A stretch of 64,000 nt of DNA from CAWATZ01 sp963784995 (GCA_963784995.1 CAWATZ010000001.1:186001-250000); one strand, 5' to 3'; shown: positions 19,101 through 27,124, numbered from the stretch's first letter. The notes: a model not told the origin generated them from the sequence alone. Translations and numbers: made by a program.

Positions 19101-19575
19101 CGTCAGCGAGTCCGACTTTGCCCAGCAGGGCCGGACCTGGATTGACGAGTGGCTGCTGGGACGGATTCTCGCCACCGAGTTCCAGAAACTGGGCCTGGAG
19201 GAGCAGGCCGCTTTTCAGGCCGTTGCCATCGTCAAGATCCTCACGACCCATCAGCGCTGGTTTGCCGAGGAAACGTCGGACAAGACGCGGAAATACCAAC
19301 TGCTGGAGTCGCTGCTGCGCGATGGCGACGTACAGCTGTTCCTTCAGTTCAACCGCTTTCGCGACGTGCTGTGGTACAACAAGGAGGCCTTTGAACAATT
19401 GCTGTGGTGGATGCTCCTGCTGGTCGTGATTGATCTTGGCGTGGATCGGCTGCGAACGGACCCCGAGGCGATGAAACAGTTCGCGGACCATTACCAGGTT
19501 GTCCACGATTTGCAAAAGGCAGGGTTGGAATCGGAGTATCAGGTGGAGAAGTTGCTGGCGGCGGTCAAGAGTTGA
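16126..19575 (+). CDS. GH13 alpha-amylase-family protein, 1149 residues
   Basis: A long intact frame. An N-terminal helical domain of about 290 residues precedes a GH13 barrel. The four conserved regions are visible: DMVPNHVG near 398, IIRFDAAM with nucleophile Asp518, LLAEAFW with acid Glu583, and FMNNPDEDT near 641-647 with the transition-state Asp644. A long C-terminal helical region of about 300 residues ends near EYQVEKLLAAVKS. There is no signal peptide, so it acts in the cytoplasm. Substrate candidates are glycogen, maltodextrin or trehalose-type glucans. The ATG at 16126 with GGCGGAAAGGGCGG upstream was chosen over an earlier in-frame start. A GH5-like gene follows after 22 bp, probably in one operon. 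Confidence 0.85.
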   Translation: MQKDKVVMEFHVSREARDRYQVDEVLSTLTGNVILPNFHAARVLAEKMNEKRDLIRFPEQAVKPGQINTMGLIDEILHYVAALYREQKNPQLMRQALDALEARVGRPFVDETLRRFVREFPPSAVYKGEADADAYLEGATAGIPHRQLILEEMMLLWLENANPAFSPFQELFDDTAMETETAYRQIISGMEEFFAGQPPFGPDNQPLVEMLRSPALAVPHSLSGQLAYILEKWGYLLDRHLYRLLRGLDLIREEEKPHWVGGPGPSRVYTFTGQEQEQERFSPDREWMPQLVLMAKNSYVWLDQLSRKHQKTIQRLDQVPDEELATLARWGMSGLWLIGLWERSQASQKIKQLCGNPDAVASAYSLFDYQIAADLGGREAYEDLKTRAWRHGIRLASDMVPNHVGIDSRWVIEHPNWFISLEQSPYPSYRFTGPDLSTDGRVGIFLEDHYYTRSDAAVVFKRVDRWTGSEQYVYHGNDGTSMPWNDTAQLNYLNPDVREAVIQTILHVARQFPIIRFDAAMTLAKKHYQRLWFPEPGTGGAIPSRAEHGLTREQFDNLMPREFWQEVVERVAREVPDTLLLAEAFWMMEGYFVRTLGMHRVYNSAFMNMLKREENANYRSVMKNTLEFNPEILKRFVNFMNNPDEDTAVHQFGKGDKYLGVCVMMATLPGLPMFGHGQVEGFTEKYGMEYRRAYWDEKADEELVRQHERRIFPLLRRRRLFAEVEHFRLYDFFTPEGHVNEDVFAFSNRAGNERSLVIYHNKYATTRGWIRTSVSFAGKTGRGEERSLMQTDLGPSLGLRSDADSYCIFRDAITGLEYVRNSKELFEKGLYFELNAYKHHVFLDFREVRDSEWQQYSHLTAYLNGKGVPSIAEALRELSLQPLHQPFLELLNKGLVLPHLMDLVDPEEVEAKVLPVLRAVKQLTGAASDEKPLAQAIRLKLETVLNLRSLNSETIPEANPEAFAYLKASLSDDPAIWCSLFGWVYVHALGKIVSESDFAQQGRTWIDEWLLGRILATEFQKLGLEEQAAFQAVAIVKILTTHQRWFAEETSDKTRKYQLLESLLRDGDVQLFLQFNRFRDVLWYNKEAFEQLLWWMLLLVVIDLGVDRLRTDPEAMKQFADHYQVVHDLQKAGLESEYQVEKLLAAVKS

Positions 19576-19597
19576 CGGCATCGGTTGAGGTAGTCGC

Positions 19598-20701
19598 ATG
19601 CGCAGACGATTTTGCCTGGCTCTCGTTCTCCTGTTCGGTTGGACCACGTACGCGAAGGCCGACGAAACGGCGTGGGTCGCTGTCTCCAGGGACCAGAAGG
19701 GCTTCATCCTCCAACCGTCAGGAAAGCGCTTCGTCCCCTGGGGTTTCAACTACGACCACGACGAAACGGGCCGGCTCATCGAAGATTATTGGACATCGGA
19801 GTGGGAGAAGGTCGAACGGGATTTCCGGACGATGAAGATGCTGGGGGCCAACGTGGTCCGCATCCATCTGCAAGTCGGCAAGTTCCTGGACGCACCGGAC
19901 AAGGCTAACCAAAAGGCACTCGACCGGCTGCGGAAGCTGCTCCGCCTGGCCGAGGAAGTGAATCTCTATCTTGATCTAACGGGACTGGGATGCTACCACA
20001 AGGCCGACGTGCCGGCGTGGTACGACAAGCTGGCCGAGAAGGACCGGTGGGAGGTGCAGGCATGCTTCTGGCGTGCCATTGCCGGCTGCTGCGCCGACAG
20101 CCCCGCCGTCTTCTGTTATGACCTGATGAATGAGCCGGTGGTGCCGGGTGGTCGGCGCAAGGAGGCGGATTGGTTAGCGGGGGCCTTCGCCGGCAAGCAC
20201 TTTGTCCAGTTCATCACTCTGGACCAGCAAGACCGGCCCCGGCCTGACATCGCTCGCCTCTGGGTGAAGCACCTGACCACGGCCATCCGCGAGAAGGACA
20301 AACGCCATCTGATCACAGTGGGCCTGGTGGACTGGAGCCTGGATCGCCCTGGTCTGACTTCGGGCTTCGTGCCGGCGAAGGTGGCGGAGGATTTCGATTT
20401 CGTCAGTGTCCACCTGTATCCGAAGAAGGGGAAGGTACACGAGGCCTTGCAGACGCTGGCGGGCTTTGCGGTCGGCAAGCCCATTCTGATTGAGGAGACT
20501 TTTCCTCTGGCGTGTTCTCCGGAAGAGCTGGAGCAGTTCCTGGAGGGGTCCAGGAAGGAGGCCGCGGGCTGGCTTGGTTTCTACTGGGGCAAGCCGCCCG
20601 AAGAGCTGCGCCGGTCCAACTCAATCTCGGATGCACTGACGCTGGGTTGGTTGGAGTTGTTCCAGAGGAAGGCAAAGGAAATGGAAAAGGTGCGGAAATG
20701 A
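19598..20701 (+). CDS. Secreted GH5-like glycoside hydrolase
   Basis: A cleavable signal peptide (RRRFCLALVLLFGWTTYAKA) leads into a 345-residue domain with a clan GH-A pattern: PWGFNYDHDETG, ANVVRIHLQ, then CYDLMNEPVV with acid/base Glu179, and ILIEETFPL with a candidate nucleophile Glu near 298. Retaining cellulase/mannanase-type hydrolysis of a beta-glycan is likely, outside the cytoplasm. The gene lies 22 bp after the GH13 gene and overlaps the next gene by 4 bp (ATGA), so a translationally coupled operon is probable. Confidence 0.82.
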   Translation: MRRRFCLALVLLFGWTTYAKADETAWVAVSRDQKGFILQPSGKRFVPWGFNYDHDETGRLIEDYWTSEWEKVERDFRTMKMLGANVVRIHLQVGKFLDAPDKANQKALDRLRKLLRLAEEVNLYLDLTGLGCYHKADVPAWYDKLAEKDRWEVQACFWRAIAGCCADSPAVFCYDLMNEPVVPGGRRKEADWLAGAFAGKHFVQFITLDQQDRPRPDIARLWVKHLTTAIREKDKRHLITVGLVDWSLDRPGLTSGFVPAKVAEDFDFVSVHLYPKKGKVHEALQTLAGFAVGKPILIEETFPLACSPEELEQFLEGSRKEAAGWLGFYWGKPPEELRRSNSISDALTLGWLELFQRKAKEMEKVRK

Positions 20702-21255
20702 CTTCGATCCCGTCTGGCCGCTACCGCCATTACAAGGGCAAGGAGTATTCAGTCCTCGGTGTGGCCCAGCATAGCGAGACACTGGAAGAGCTGGTCGTCT
20801 ACCGGCAGGAATACGGCGAACGGGGTTTGTGGGTCCGTCCCAGGCGGATGTTCCAGGAAACCGTGCAGGTCGCCGGACAAGAAGTGCCTCGGTTTGAGTA
20901 CCTGGGATCGGAAAGAGAAAGTAGCGGGGAAAGCACCGGCAATCTGTTCCAGGAGATCCCACTGCACTTGCCCAAGGAACTGGTGCAAACGCTTCTGGGT
21001 GCCGCTCACGTCCGCATCGAGCGGATCGTCTCGCACGGCCACTCCTCGCCGGCGGACTTTTGGTACGACCAGGAGCAGCACGAGTGGGTTGTGCTGCTGA
21101 AGGGGGCGGCGCGACTCCGCTTTGAGGGGGAAACGGTCGAGATGAAGCCGGGCGACTTTGTCAGCATCCCGGCCCACAAGAAGCACCGGGTCGAGTGGAC
21201 GACGCCAGACGAGCCGACGGTCTGGCTGGCGGTGCATTATGGAGATCGGTTGTGA
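20698..21255 (+). CDS. DUF1653-cupin fusion protein
   Basis: This 185-residue protein joins a DUF1653 domain (residues 1-70: IPSGRYRHYKGKEYSVLGVA, TLEELVVYRQEYGERGLWVR) to a cupin (residues 100-185) with metal-ligand motifs HEWVVLLKGAARL and MKPGDFVSIPAHKKHRVEW. Both domains are small sensor or binding folds; cupins often bind a metal and a small carbon compound. The start overlaps the GH5-like gene by 4 bp, and the next gene starts at its stop (GTGA). The fusion of the two domains seems uncommon. I cannot name a ligand. Confidence 0.8.
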   Translation: MTSIPSGRYRHYKGKEYSVLGVAQHSETLEELVVYRQEYGERGLWVRPRRMFQETVQVAGQEVPRFEYLGSERESSGESTGNLFQEIPLHLPKELVQTLLGAAHVRIERIVSHGHSSPADFWYDQEQHEWVVLLKGAARLRFEGETVEMKPGDFVSIPAHKKHRVEWTTPDEPTVWLAVHYGDRL

Positions 21256-21968
21256 GCAGCGAATCCAACGGCGCCTTCACTCCCGGCGTGACTCCGAACA
21301 CAGTCCGAGCAGCCGATGGGACGGTGAAAACCGCACCGGCGGGCTGGCTTCTCCTTCCTCCGGGTGACGCCGCCCTGACTCGCCGGGTGAAGGCTGCCGG
21401 CGAGCACTGGACCGTACAGGAGAAGAAGGGCCGAAAGGTCTTCTCCCGCGGCGTCTGGGCGCCAGCCGCGACCATCGAGCGGCTTCGTACCGAACTGCAA
21501 GCCGAGCGCACCACGAAAGTTCATGCCAAACGCAAAGAGGCCGACGCCCGCCGCCGGGAGAACGCCCAGGCGGCGTACGTCGAGGACTTCTTCGGTGCGG
21601 TGGTCGCATTCCTGGCCTTCCACCCCAGGCACGCCGGTTTGGCCGAGCGGCTGGCACGAGCCGTGACCGATCACGCCACGCCGGTCGGCAGCGGCACCGT
21701 GGCCCGGACCAAGCGGATTCCCGTCGCGAAGCGGGCCGAGGCCGCGGTCATTGCCTGGCTGCGGCACCAGACAACCAGCTACGACGGCATGGTGATTCCC
21801 CGGGTCAAAGGCAAACGGCGTGAGGTCCGGCGCCTGCTGGCCCGGCGGTCCACGGAGTTGCTGAGCCGTTACCGGCGGGGAGAAGCGGTCCCGGAACAAT
21901 GCCCGCTCCGGAAGGCGTTATCCAGCGGGCCTTCTGGCCAGGAGGGTGTTGGAGACGTTTCAAGCTGA
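21252..21968 (+). CDS. DUF2293 protein
   Basis: GTG at 21252 overlaps the previous stop by 4 bp and gives a 238-residue protein. It contains the DUF2293 segment: DFFGAVVAFLAFHP, LAERLARAVTDHATPVGSGT and AEAAVIAWLRHQTTSYDGM, followed by the basic RVKGKRREVRRLLARRS tail. The family has a helical, very basic C-terminus and may bind nucleic acid, but it is uncharacterised. It is the last gene of the coupled glycosidase operon, with a tRNA-Gln convergent downstream after 5 bp. Confidence 0.82.
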   Translation: MSSESNGAFTPGVTPNTVRAADGTVKTAPAGWLLLPPGDAALTRRVKAAGEHWTVQEKKGRKVFSRGVWAPAATIERLRTELQAERTTKVHAKRKEADARRRENAQAAYVEDFFGAVVAFLAFHPRHAGLAERLARAVTDHATPVGSGTVARTKRIPVAKRAEAAVIAWLRHQTTSYDGMVIPRVKGKRREVRRLLARRSTELLSRYRRGEAVPEQCPLRKALSSGPSGQEGVGDVSS

Positions 21969-21973
21969 GTGAG

Positions 21974-22044
21974 CTACCCGGCCTGGATTTGAACCAGGAC
22001 AAAGAGAACCAAAATCTCTTGTGCTACCGTTACACTACCGGGTA
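21974..22044 (-). tRNA. tRNA-Gln (anticodon UUG)
   Basis: Read on the minus strand, the 7-bp acceptor arm TACCCGG / CCGGGTA, a D-arm GTGTAACGGTAGCAC, the anticodon arm AGAGA-TTTTGGT-TCTCT (anticodon TTG) and a T-arm around GGTTCAAATCC all fold. The discriminator is G, and CCA is not encoded. The shape closely matches bacterial glutamine tRNAs. It is the only RNA gene seen in the window. Confidence 0.93.
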
Positions 22045-22231
22045 AAGTCCTTCCGGGCATTTTACTCGAACCGAGAGCGATTACAAGACCGCGTCCGCCG
22101 CGGGTCGCTGACTCGCCGGCCGGGGGATTCCTTCGCAACTTTCATGCAATCTTCGCGACCGGAGCGGCCCAACTTGATACATTCTCTTGCAGGAGCCACT
22201 TCCTCGCTTCTCTAACGCGAAAGGACACCCG

Positions 22232-23212
22232 ATGAACCGCTTCACCATCCTGGCCGCGGCCCTGGTCGTCGTCGCTGCTGGCCGGAGCGCTGCCGCGCCG
22301 CTGGCACTCGTGCAAACGATTCCGCTCAAGGGCGTGGCCGGCAAGCTCGACCATCTCGCCGTCGATGCCCGCGGCCAGCGCCTGTTTGTCGCCAACAAGC
22401 CCAACAACACGCTCGACGTCGTCGATTTGAAGGACGGCAAGCTCATCAAGCAAATCGCCGACCAGGGCAAGGTCTCCGGCGTCGCTTACGCCGCCGACCT
22501 CGATCGCATCTTTGTCGGCAACGGTGCCGGCACCTGCAACGCTTTCGACGGCAAGGACTACCGACAGGTCTTCTCGACCAAGCTCCCCCAGGCCGACAAC
22601 GTCCACTACGAGCCCGGTTCGCAGCGCGTTTACGTCGCCCACGGCTCGACCCTTTCGATCCTGGACGCGAAAAGCGGAGACGTGAAGGGCAAGGTCGAAC
22701 TGCCCGGGAGCTGCCACGGCTTCCAGATCGATGCCAGGGAGGGCAAGGTGTTCGTCAACTTGACCAAGCCGAACCAGGTAGCCGTCGTTGACGTTGCCAA
22801 GCAGGAAGTGATCCAGAAGTTTCCGCTGACGCTGGCCGAGGGCAACAGTCCCCTGGCCCATGACGCCAGGAATGGCCTGGTGTTCGTAGGCTGCCGCAAG
22901 AAGCCGATGGTCGTCATCATGGACGCCAAGAGCGGCAAGGAACTGAGCAGCGTGGCGATCCCCGGCGACATCGACGACCTGATCTTCGACGCCAGGAGCG
23001 GACGGATGTTCGCATCGTGCGGCGAGGGCGCCCTGGCCGTGATTCAGAAGAAGGGCGACAAGTACGAAGTGGTCGAGCAGGCGGAGACGCCGAAGTCAGC
23101 GCGGACGTGTACCTACAGCGCGGCGCTCGGCCGGCTGTACCTCGGAGTGCCACGCCAGGAAGGCAAGGATGGCCCCGAGGTCCGGGTGTATGACGCGAAG
23201 CCGGAGAAGTAG
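22232..23212 (+). CDS. Secreted YncE-like beta-propeller protein
   Basis: A signal peptide (MNRFTILAAALVVVAAGRSA) precedes a 300-residue domain with repeated blades of the form LDVVDLKDGKLIKQI, LSILDAKSGDVKGKVEL and VVIMDAKSGKELSSVAIPG, the YVTN/YncE pattern. It is predicted periplasmic or surface exposed. Such propellers bind protein or nucleic acid, or carry quinohaemoprotein-like folds; no catalytic motif is visible. AAAGGA lies before the ATG at 22232. A family C palindrome follows the stop. Confidence 0.85.
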   Translation: MNRFTILAAALVVVAAGRSAAAPLALVQTIPLKGVAGKLDHLAVDARGQRLFVANKPNNTLDVVDLKDGKLIKQIADQGKVSGVAYAADLDRIFVGNGAGTCNAFDGKDYRQVFSTKLPQADNVHYEPGSQRVYVAHGSTLSILDAKSGDVKGKVELPGSCHGFQIDAREGKVFVNLTKPNQVAVVDVAKQEVIQKFPLTLAEGNSPLAHDARNGLVFVGCRKKPMVVIMDAKSGKELSSVAIPGDIDDLIFDARSGRMFASCGEGALAVIQKKGDKYEVVEQAETPKSARTCTYSAALGRLYLGVPRQEGKDGPEVRVYDAKPEK

Positions 23213-23215
23213 ATC

Positions 23216-23267
23216 CACAAGCCCGAAGCGCCGATCGCCGGGATCATAGCAGATCCCGGCGCTGGCG
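23216..23267. repeat. Degenerate palindromic element P5 (family C)
   Basis: The left arm (CACAAGCCCGAAGCGCC) matches P12 at 47.4 kb, with a short perfect stem GCCGGGATC / GATCCCGGC at the centre. The outer right arm is missing. It lies between convergent genes. Confidence 0.7.
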
Positions 23268-23290
23268 GGGCCGTTGACGTTCTCTCCGGG

Positions 23291-24082
23291 CTATTTCCGG
23301 GCGTGCTGCTTGAAGAAGGCGACGATCTTCTCCGGAGCATCGGCCGGGGGCGCGTGGCCGCCGGGATAGACGTAGGCCACGAACGGCGTCCCGGTCGCGG
23401 AGGGATAGACCGTCAAGCCCTTGCCGTCCGGCTTGCCCTCCGCATCGCAGCCATTCAGCTTGCGGATGGCGGCCATTGTCGTTTGCTGCCATTCAAACTT
23501 CACCAGAGCGTCCTTCTCCCCGGCGACGTGCAGACACGGTTTCGGCTTGAGATCCTTGAGGAGAGTCGTGGCCGCGCTGCCGCTGGGGGCGACGGCCGCG
23601 AACACGTCGGGCCGAACGGCCCACAGCAGCTGAGTGAATCGGCCACCGTTGGAATGGCCCGTCACGTAAATCCGCTTCGCGTCGATCTTGTGGTCCTTGC
23701 GCAGGCTGGCCAGGACCGCATCGAAGAACTTCAAATCGCGATCACCCTGCTCGCCGGCCTCGTGCTGCCAGCCGGGCAGCTTGCCCTGCGGATCGGTGAG
23801 CTTGCCGGGGGTCGGCAGCCCCTGCACGTAAACGCAGATCGCCTCCGGCCAGCGCGTGTGGTAGGACCACCGCTGCGCGGCCGCCTTCATGGTGCCGCCG
23901 TGCCCGTGGAAGGCGAAGACGACCGGGGCGGGTTTCTCGGCCGCCGTGGCCGGGACGTAAACGAGCGCTTCCCGGGTGGCGTCGCCGATCTTCCATTCTT
24001 TGCGCTGGAGCGGATCGGCAGCGCAAGCGGAGGATGCTGCAAGGAGCAGAGTCAGGGGAAGGCAAGCAAAGGATCGTCGCAT
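23291..24082 (-). CDS. Secreted esterase, LpqC/PHB-depolymerase-like family
   Basis: A signal peptide ends near SSACA-ADP. The 263-residue protein has an alpha/beta hydrolase fold with the oxyanion region VVFAFHGHGGT, nucleophile Ser144 in TGHSNGG, and a late His in YVYPGGHAPP. The COG3509 pattern of short-chain esterases, PHB depolymerases and feruloyl esterases fits well. It probably hydrolyses an ester outside the cytoplasm. ATG at 24082 has GGTGGAAA upstream. It is convergent with the propeller gene. Confidence 0.85.
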   Translation of the reverse strand: MRRSFACLPLTLLLAASSACAADPLQRKEWKIGDATREALVYVPATAAEKPAPVVFAFHGHGGTMKAAAQRWSYHTRWPEAICVYVQGLPTPGKLTDPQGKLPGWQHEAGEQGDRDLKFFDAVLASLRKDHKIDAKRIYVTGHSNGGRFTQLLWAVRPDVFAAVAPSGSAATTLLKDLKPKPCLHVAGEKDALVKFEWQQTTMAAIRKLNGCDAEGKPDGKGLTVYPSATGTPFVAYVYPGGHAPPADAPEKIVAFFKQHARK

Positions 24083-24443
24083 GGGAGTTTCCACCACAAG
24101 AAGAGGAGTCGATCAAGGCAGCTCGGTCATTTCCAGGAAGGCCACGTCCATTCAACTCAGCTTACCCCGATGAAGGACGACAAACAACCTCTTTCCCTGG
24201 AGCGAAACCGATCTGGGGGTCCACAAGCCGGAGATACCCACTTCGCCACATTGCCAACGGCGCGGGAGCGTTGGCGATGTGGGTTGACGATGCAAGTACA
24301 AGAAACAATTCAGGTTGTGTCGCCGACAACCCGACATTGCCAGGTTGCCAGCATCACACGGCGTCCTCTCCCGGAAGCATCTGGCACTTCCTTCAGCGAA
24401 CCTTCCGTATCGCGGTTGTGTCCACAGCGGCGGAGGTGCGCTC
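24083..24443. other. Intergenic region with a hairpin at 24246-24282
   Basis: The stretch holds no convincing gene. A 14-bp inverted repeat with one mismatch (CCACATTGCCAACG / CGTTGGCGATGTGG) forms a hairpin with a 9-bp loop. No T-run follows, so it is not a clear terminator. Confidence 0.5.
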
Positions 24444-24830
24444 ATGTTCGTTCGCTTCGTGATCCTGAGCAAGGATGGGGTCTCCCACCGGCTGATGGGC
24501 GTCTTCCGGGCGGCGTTCCAACTCCGCGACAAGGATCGACTCACCCTGGGCATCGCGCCGGGGATCGAGGAGCTGTGCCAATGGTTCAACCTGCACCTGC
24601 CGGTCCCGGGACAATTTTCCCTGGGCAGGGGCCGGCACGGCCGCCGCCAGGGGATCTGCTGGTTCAAGCCCACGGCGACGGAACATCTCGGCAAGATCCG
24701 TGAGATGGTGGCTCTCCTGGAGCGGCAGGGCGTTCGGACCCGGAAACTGAGGACGCAGCGGCCGGGCTACGTCACGTACGAGGATGCCTACCAGATCGTG
24801 GCCGTGCCCTTCCGGGACACCGGGGCCTGA
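24444..24830 (+). CDS. Hypothetical protein, 128 residues
   Basis: The ATG at 24444 has GGAGGTG eight bases upstream. The product begins FVRFVILSKDGVSHRLMGVF and ends YVTYEDAYQIVAVPFRDTG. The composition is that of a folded soluble protein. I do not recognise a family. It overlaps the far end of a decayed DUF1501 remnant on the other strand. Confidence 0.65.
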   Translation: MFVRFVILSKDGVSHRLMGVFRAAFQLRDKDRLTLGIAPGIEELCQWFNLHLPVPGQFSLGRGRHGRRQGICWFKPTATEHLGKIREMVALLERQGVRTRKLRTQRPGYVTYEDAYQIVAVPFRDTGA

Positions 24831-24834
24831 GCCA

Positions 24835-25141
24835 CGCAAACTCAGTATCGCCTCGATGGGCGTCCCCTCACACAGGGTCAGCGGCCGGCCGAGCCGATCG
24901 GTCAGCTGCAGGTGGGGATCGACCCCCAGGCAGTGGTAGATGGTCGCGGCGAGGTCGGCCGGGGTGGTCGGGTTGCTGGCGGGGTAGGCGGCGTAGCGGT
25001 CGCTGGAGCCGTGGACCACACCGCCCTTGATGCCGCTGCCGGCCAGCACGGTGGTGAACAGGCTGGCGGAGCCGGGCGCAGGAACTCCCGGCGGTCCATC
25101 GGGGCCGAGGCGAAGAACGAAGGGCAGGGCACGGCCGGCAT
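24835..25141 (-). pseudogene. Remnant of a DUF1501 (Tat-exported) protein gene
   Basis: Only the ends of a DUF1501 gene remain. From 25141 the frame gives MPAVP...APMDRREFLR, the usual Tat-type start. After about 40 bp and a frame change it continues GSASLFTTVLAGSGIKGGVV, HGSSDRYAAYPASNPTTP, DLAATIYHCLGVDP and LGRPLTL, which is the DUF1501 C-terminus. About 350 middle residues are absent and no in-frame stop follows the end. It is a collapsed gene, not an error. Confidence 0.75.
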
Positions 25142-25555
25142 GGCGTCTCCTGGGGTTGACCTTGATGCTGCGATTCCGCCAGCTGATCCCGCCAGTTTAC
25201 TTGCCACAGGTACGTTGTGGGGAGAGGACTTTGCAATCCATCCGGACCTGGCCAAACCGGCTCAGCAACGGTGGACGTTTCCGTGGCCTGGCGGGACCGC
25301 GGTCGGCTGGTCCGAGGGCTCGCGGCGGGTGTCGCTCGGAGGCAGGATCAGTCCTTGTGCCGGCACCGGGCCGATGCGGCCGTTTCCTATCGGATGGGCG
25401 GCGTTGATCGTCCACCTGGGGCCGCTTGGGACACACCGCCCGAGGCGTGATTGTCCCTGTCTGTCAGCCTGCCGGCTGTCCCGCAATGGCATCCGTGCCA
25501 ACCCAGCGAGACGGGCTTGCGGGTCGGATGCACTCAGCGGCGTCTGAGATATTTA

Positions 25556-25623
25556 GAGGCTCTGCCAAAACCTCCGAAAACTCCCTGAAAAACAGGCCGA
25601 AACCGGGGTTTTGGCAGAGCCTC
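25556..25623. mobile_element. MITE-like 68-bp element with 17-bp terminal repeats
   Basis: GAGGCTCTGCCAAAACC at the left is exactly inverted at the right (25607-25623), and both ends are flanked by TTA, a possible 3-bp target duplication. There is no coding capacity. The ends resemble insertion sequence termini. Confidence 0.55.
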
Positions 25624-25634
25624 TTAGGAGGCCC

Positions 25635-25664
25635 GCTGGCCAGATCCTTCTGGAAGTTGGCTTA
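25635..25664. repeat. Duplicate of the 3' end of the surface-protein gene
   Basis: The sequence GCTGGCCAGATCCTTCTGG resembles 25707-25735 (GCTGGCCAGATACTTTTGG), which encodes the last residues (FQKYLAS) of the next gene. It is a short diverged repeat in the same orientation about 72 bp away. Confidence 0.6.
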
Positions 25665-25705
25665 GCGCGACAGCTGGGTGCGCCAAGCCGCAAGCGTCAA
25701 ATGGT

Positions 25706-26995
25706 TTAGCTGGCCAGATACTTTTGGAAGTTGACGGTCTTCAGTCCGCTGGCGTTGGCGTTGCCGATGAAGGTGTTGGAGCCGGTGCCGCCATCGACGC
25801 AGGCGTGCAGAAACGCATCGCCATTTTGGAGGACGAAGGTGTCGTTGCCGGCTCCCAGGGAGACGGTGGCGTCGCCATGCAGGACCAGCGAGCTGGCGAA
25901 CGTGACCTTGTCGTTGCCAGCGCCGCCAACCACCTTGAGGTTCGCGTTGCTGCTCGCCGACCCGATGATACCGGCCAGGGTCAAGGAGCTGTTCTCGGCC
26001 CCCAGGGCAATGCCGGTATCGCCGTTCATGAACGAGCCCTGGGTGAGGGTCACGATGTCCTTCCCCTTGCCGCCGTCAATGTCCAGGGCCAGGGTGTTCG
26101 CTCCCGCGCCGAAGGCGCCGGAGATGGTCAGAGAATCGGTGCCGCTGCCCAGGTTGAAGGAGGGCGTGCCGCCCACCTTGCCGCCCACGGAGATGGCATT
26201 GGCGCCACCGCCGGTGTTCACGGTCACGTTGCCGGCGACCGTGCCCTGGAGGTTCAGGGTGTCGTTGCCGTCGCCCAGGTTGGCGAACAGAGAGCCGATC
26301 CTGGCCGAGCCGGTCATGATCAGCGTATCGGGCTTGTTGGCGCCCAGGACCTTGAGTTCCTTGCCGACGTTCCCGGCAATGACGTCGGTATTGCTGGCAA
26401 AGCCGCCGCAGATGCTGGCATTGCCCAGGACGCTGCTGCCGGCCGCAAGCGTGAAGCTGTTGGCCGAGAGGACTGCCAGGTTGCCCTTCATGGTCACGCC
26501 GGAATTCAGCACCAGGGTATCGTTGCCGCCCAGGCCGCTGTTGACAGTCGTGTCGCCAGCGACAGTGAAAGCGGGGAAGGACCTGGGAGTGCCGAGGCCG
26601 TCGCCGCCCAGGACAATGGCATCGGTGACGGTCCCGCCCGTGATCGTCAAGGCCCCCGTGATCGTGCCGTTGATGAGGTCCAGGCAGTTGGTGCCGTTGC
26701 CCATCGTGACGTTGAGGCTGCCGTGCAGGGTGTTGCCGCCCAGGTTGACGAAGACCGAGTCGCTGTGGTTGTCCAGGGTGATGACGGCCCCCTTGGTGAC
26801 GTTGCTGTAAGTGCCCACCGCTTTGCCATTGTCGCTCACCTGGATTGCGCCCGAGGAGGACTCGGTGATGGCCAGCTTGGTCTGCCCCAGAGCGGTCACG
26901 GTCAGGGTGCCATTCAGGACGCCAGCGGTCACACTCGGCAGGTAGCGATCTTCCAGCATTTCCACTTCCAGACGGGTCGCACGGGTCCGCTTCAT
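25706..26995 (-). CDS. Surface protein with planctomycete LExR-type signal and RTX-like repeats
   Basis: The 429-residue protein begins with the planctomycete export motif RLEVEMLEDRYLPS and continues as degenerate glycine/aspartate-rich repeats: GGNDTLVLNSG, LGDGNDTLNLQG, GSGTDSLTISG and GAGNDTFVLQNG. The GxGNDT units are like calcium-binding RTX nonapeptides, and the spacing suggests a beta-roll or beta-helix. It is probably exposed at the cell surface. GGAGAGGTGAG precedes the ATG. A diverged copy of its 3' end lies just downstream. The function is unknown beyond a structural or adhesive role. Confidence 0.82.
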   Translation of the reverse strand: MKRTRATRLEVEMLEDRYLPSVTAGVLNGTLTVTALGQTKLAITESSSGAIQVSDNGKAVGTYSNVTKGAVITLDNHSDSVFVNLGGNTLHGSLNVTMGNGTNCLDLINGTITGALTITGGTVTDAIVLGGDGLGTPRSFPAFTVAGDTTVNSGLGGNDTLVLNSGVTMKGNLAVLSANSFTLAAGSSVLGNASICGGFASNTDVIAGNVGKELKVLGANKPDTLIMTGSARIGSLFANLGDGNDTLNLQGTVAGNVTVNTGGGANAISVGGKVGGTPSFNLGSGTDSLTISGAFGAGANTLALDIDGGKGKDIVTLTQGSFMNGDTGIALGAENSSLTLAGIIGSASSNANLKVVGGAGNDKVTFASSLVLHGDATVSLGAGNDTFVLQNGDAFLHACVDGGTGSNTFIGNANASGLKTVNFQKYLAS

Positions 26996-27124
26996 AACTC
27001 ACCTCTCCAGGGATCAGGATGATTGGGAACAAAGCCTTGGGATTGCGGGAGGAGCAGGTTTGTTGTTGTCCTGTCCTTCCCCTCTGGGGAAATGAGCGGC
27101 GGTTTTTCGGAAGGGGAGCGCGCG

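Larger units (their letters stand above)
25142..25705. other. Gene-poor region with MITE-like element and duplicated gene tail
   Basis: No gene is supported in these 564 bp. It contains a terminal-inverted-repeat element at 25556-25623 and, at 25635-25664, a near-copy of the 3' end of the next gene. Together with the DUF1501 remnant beside it, this looks like a site of past rearrangement. Confidence 0.6.
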
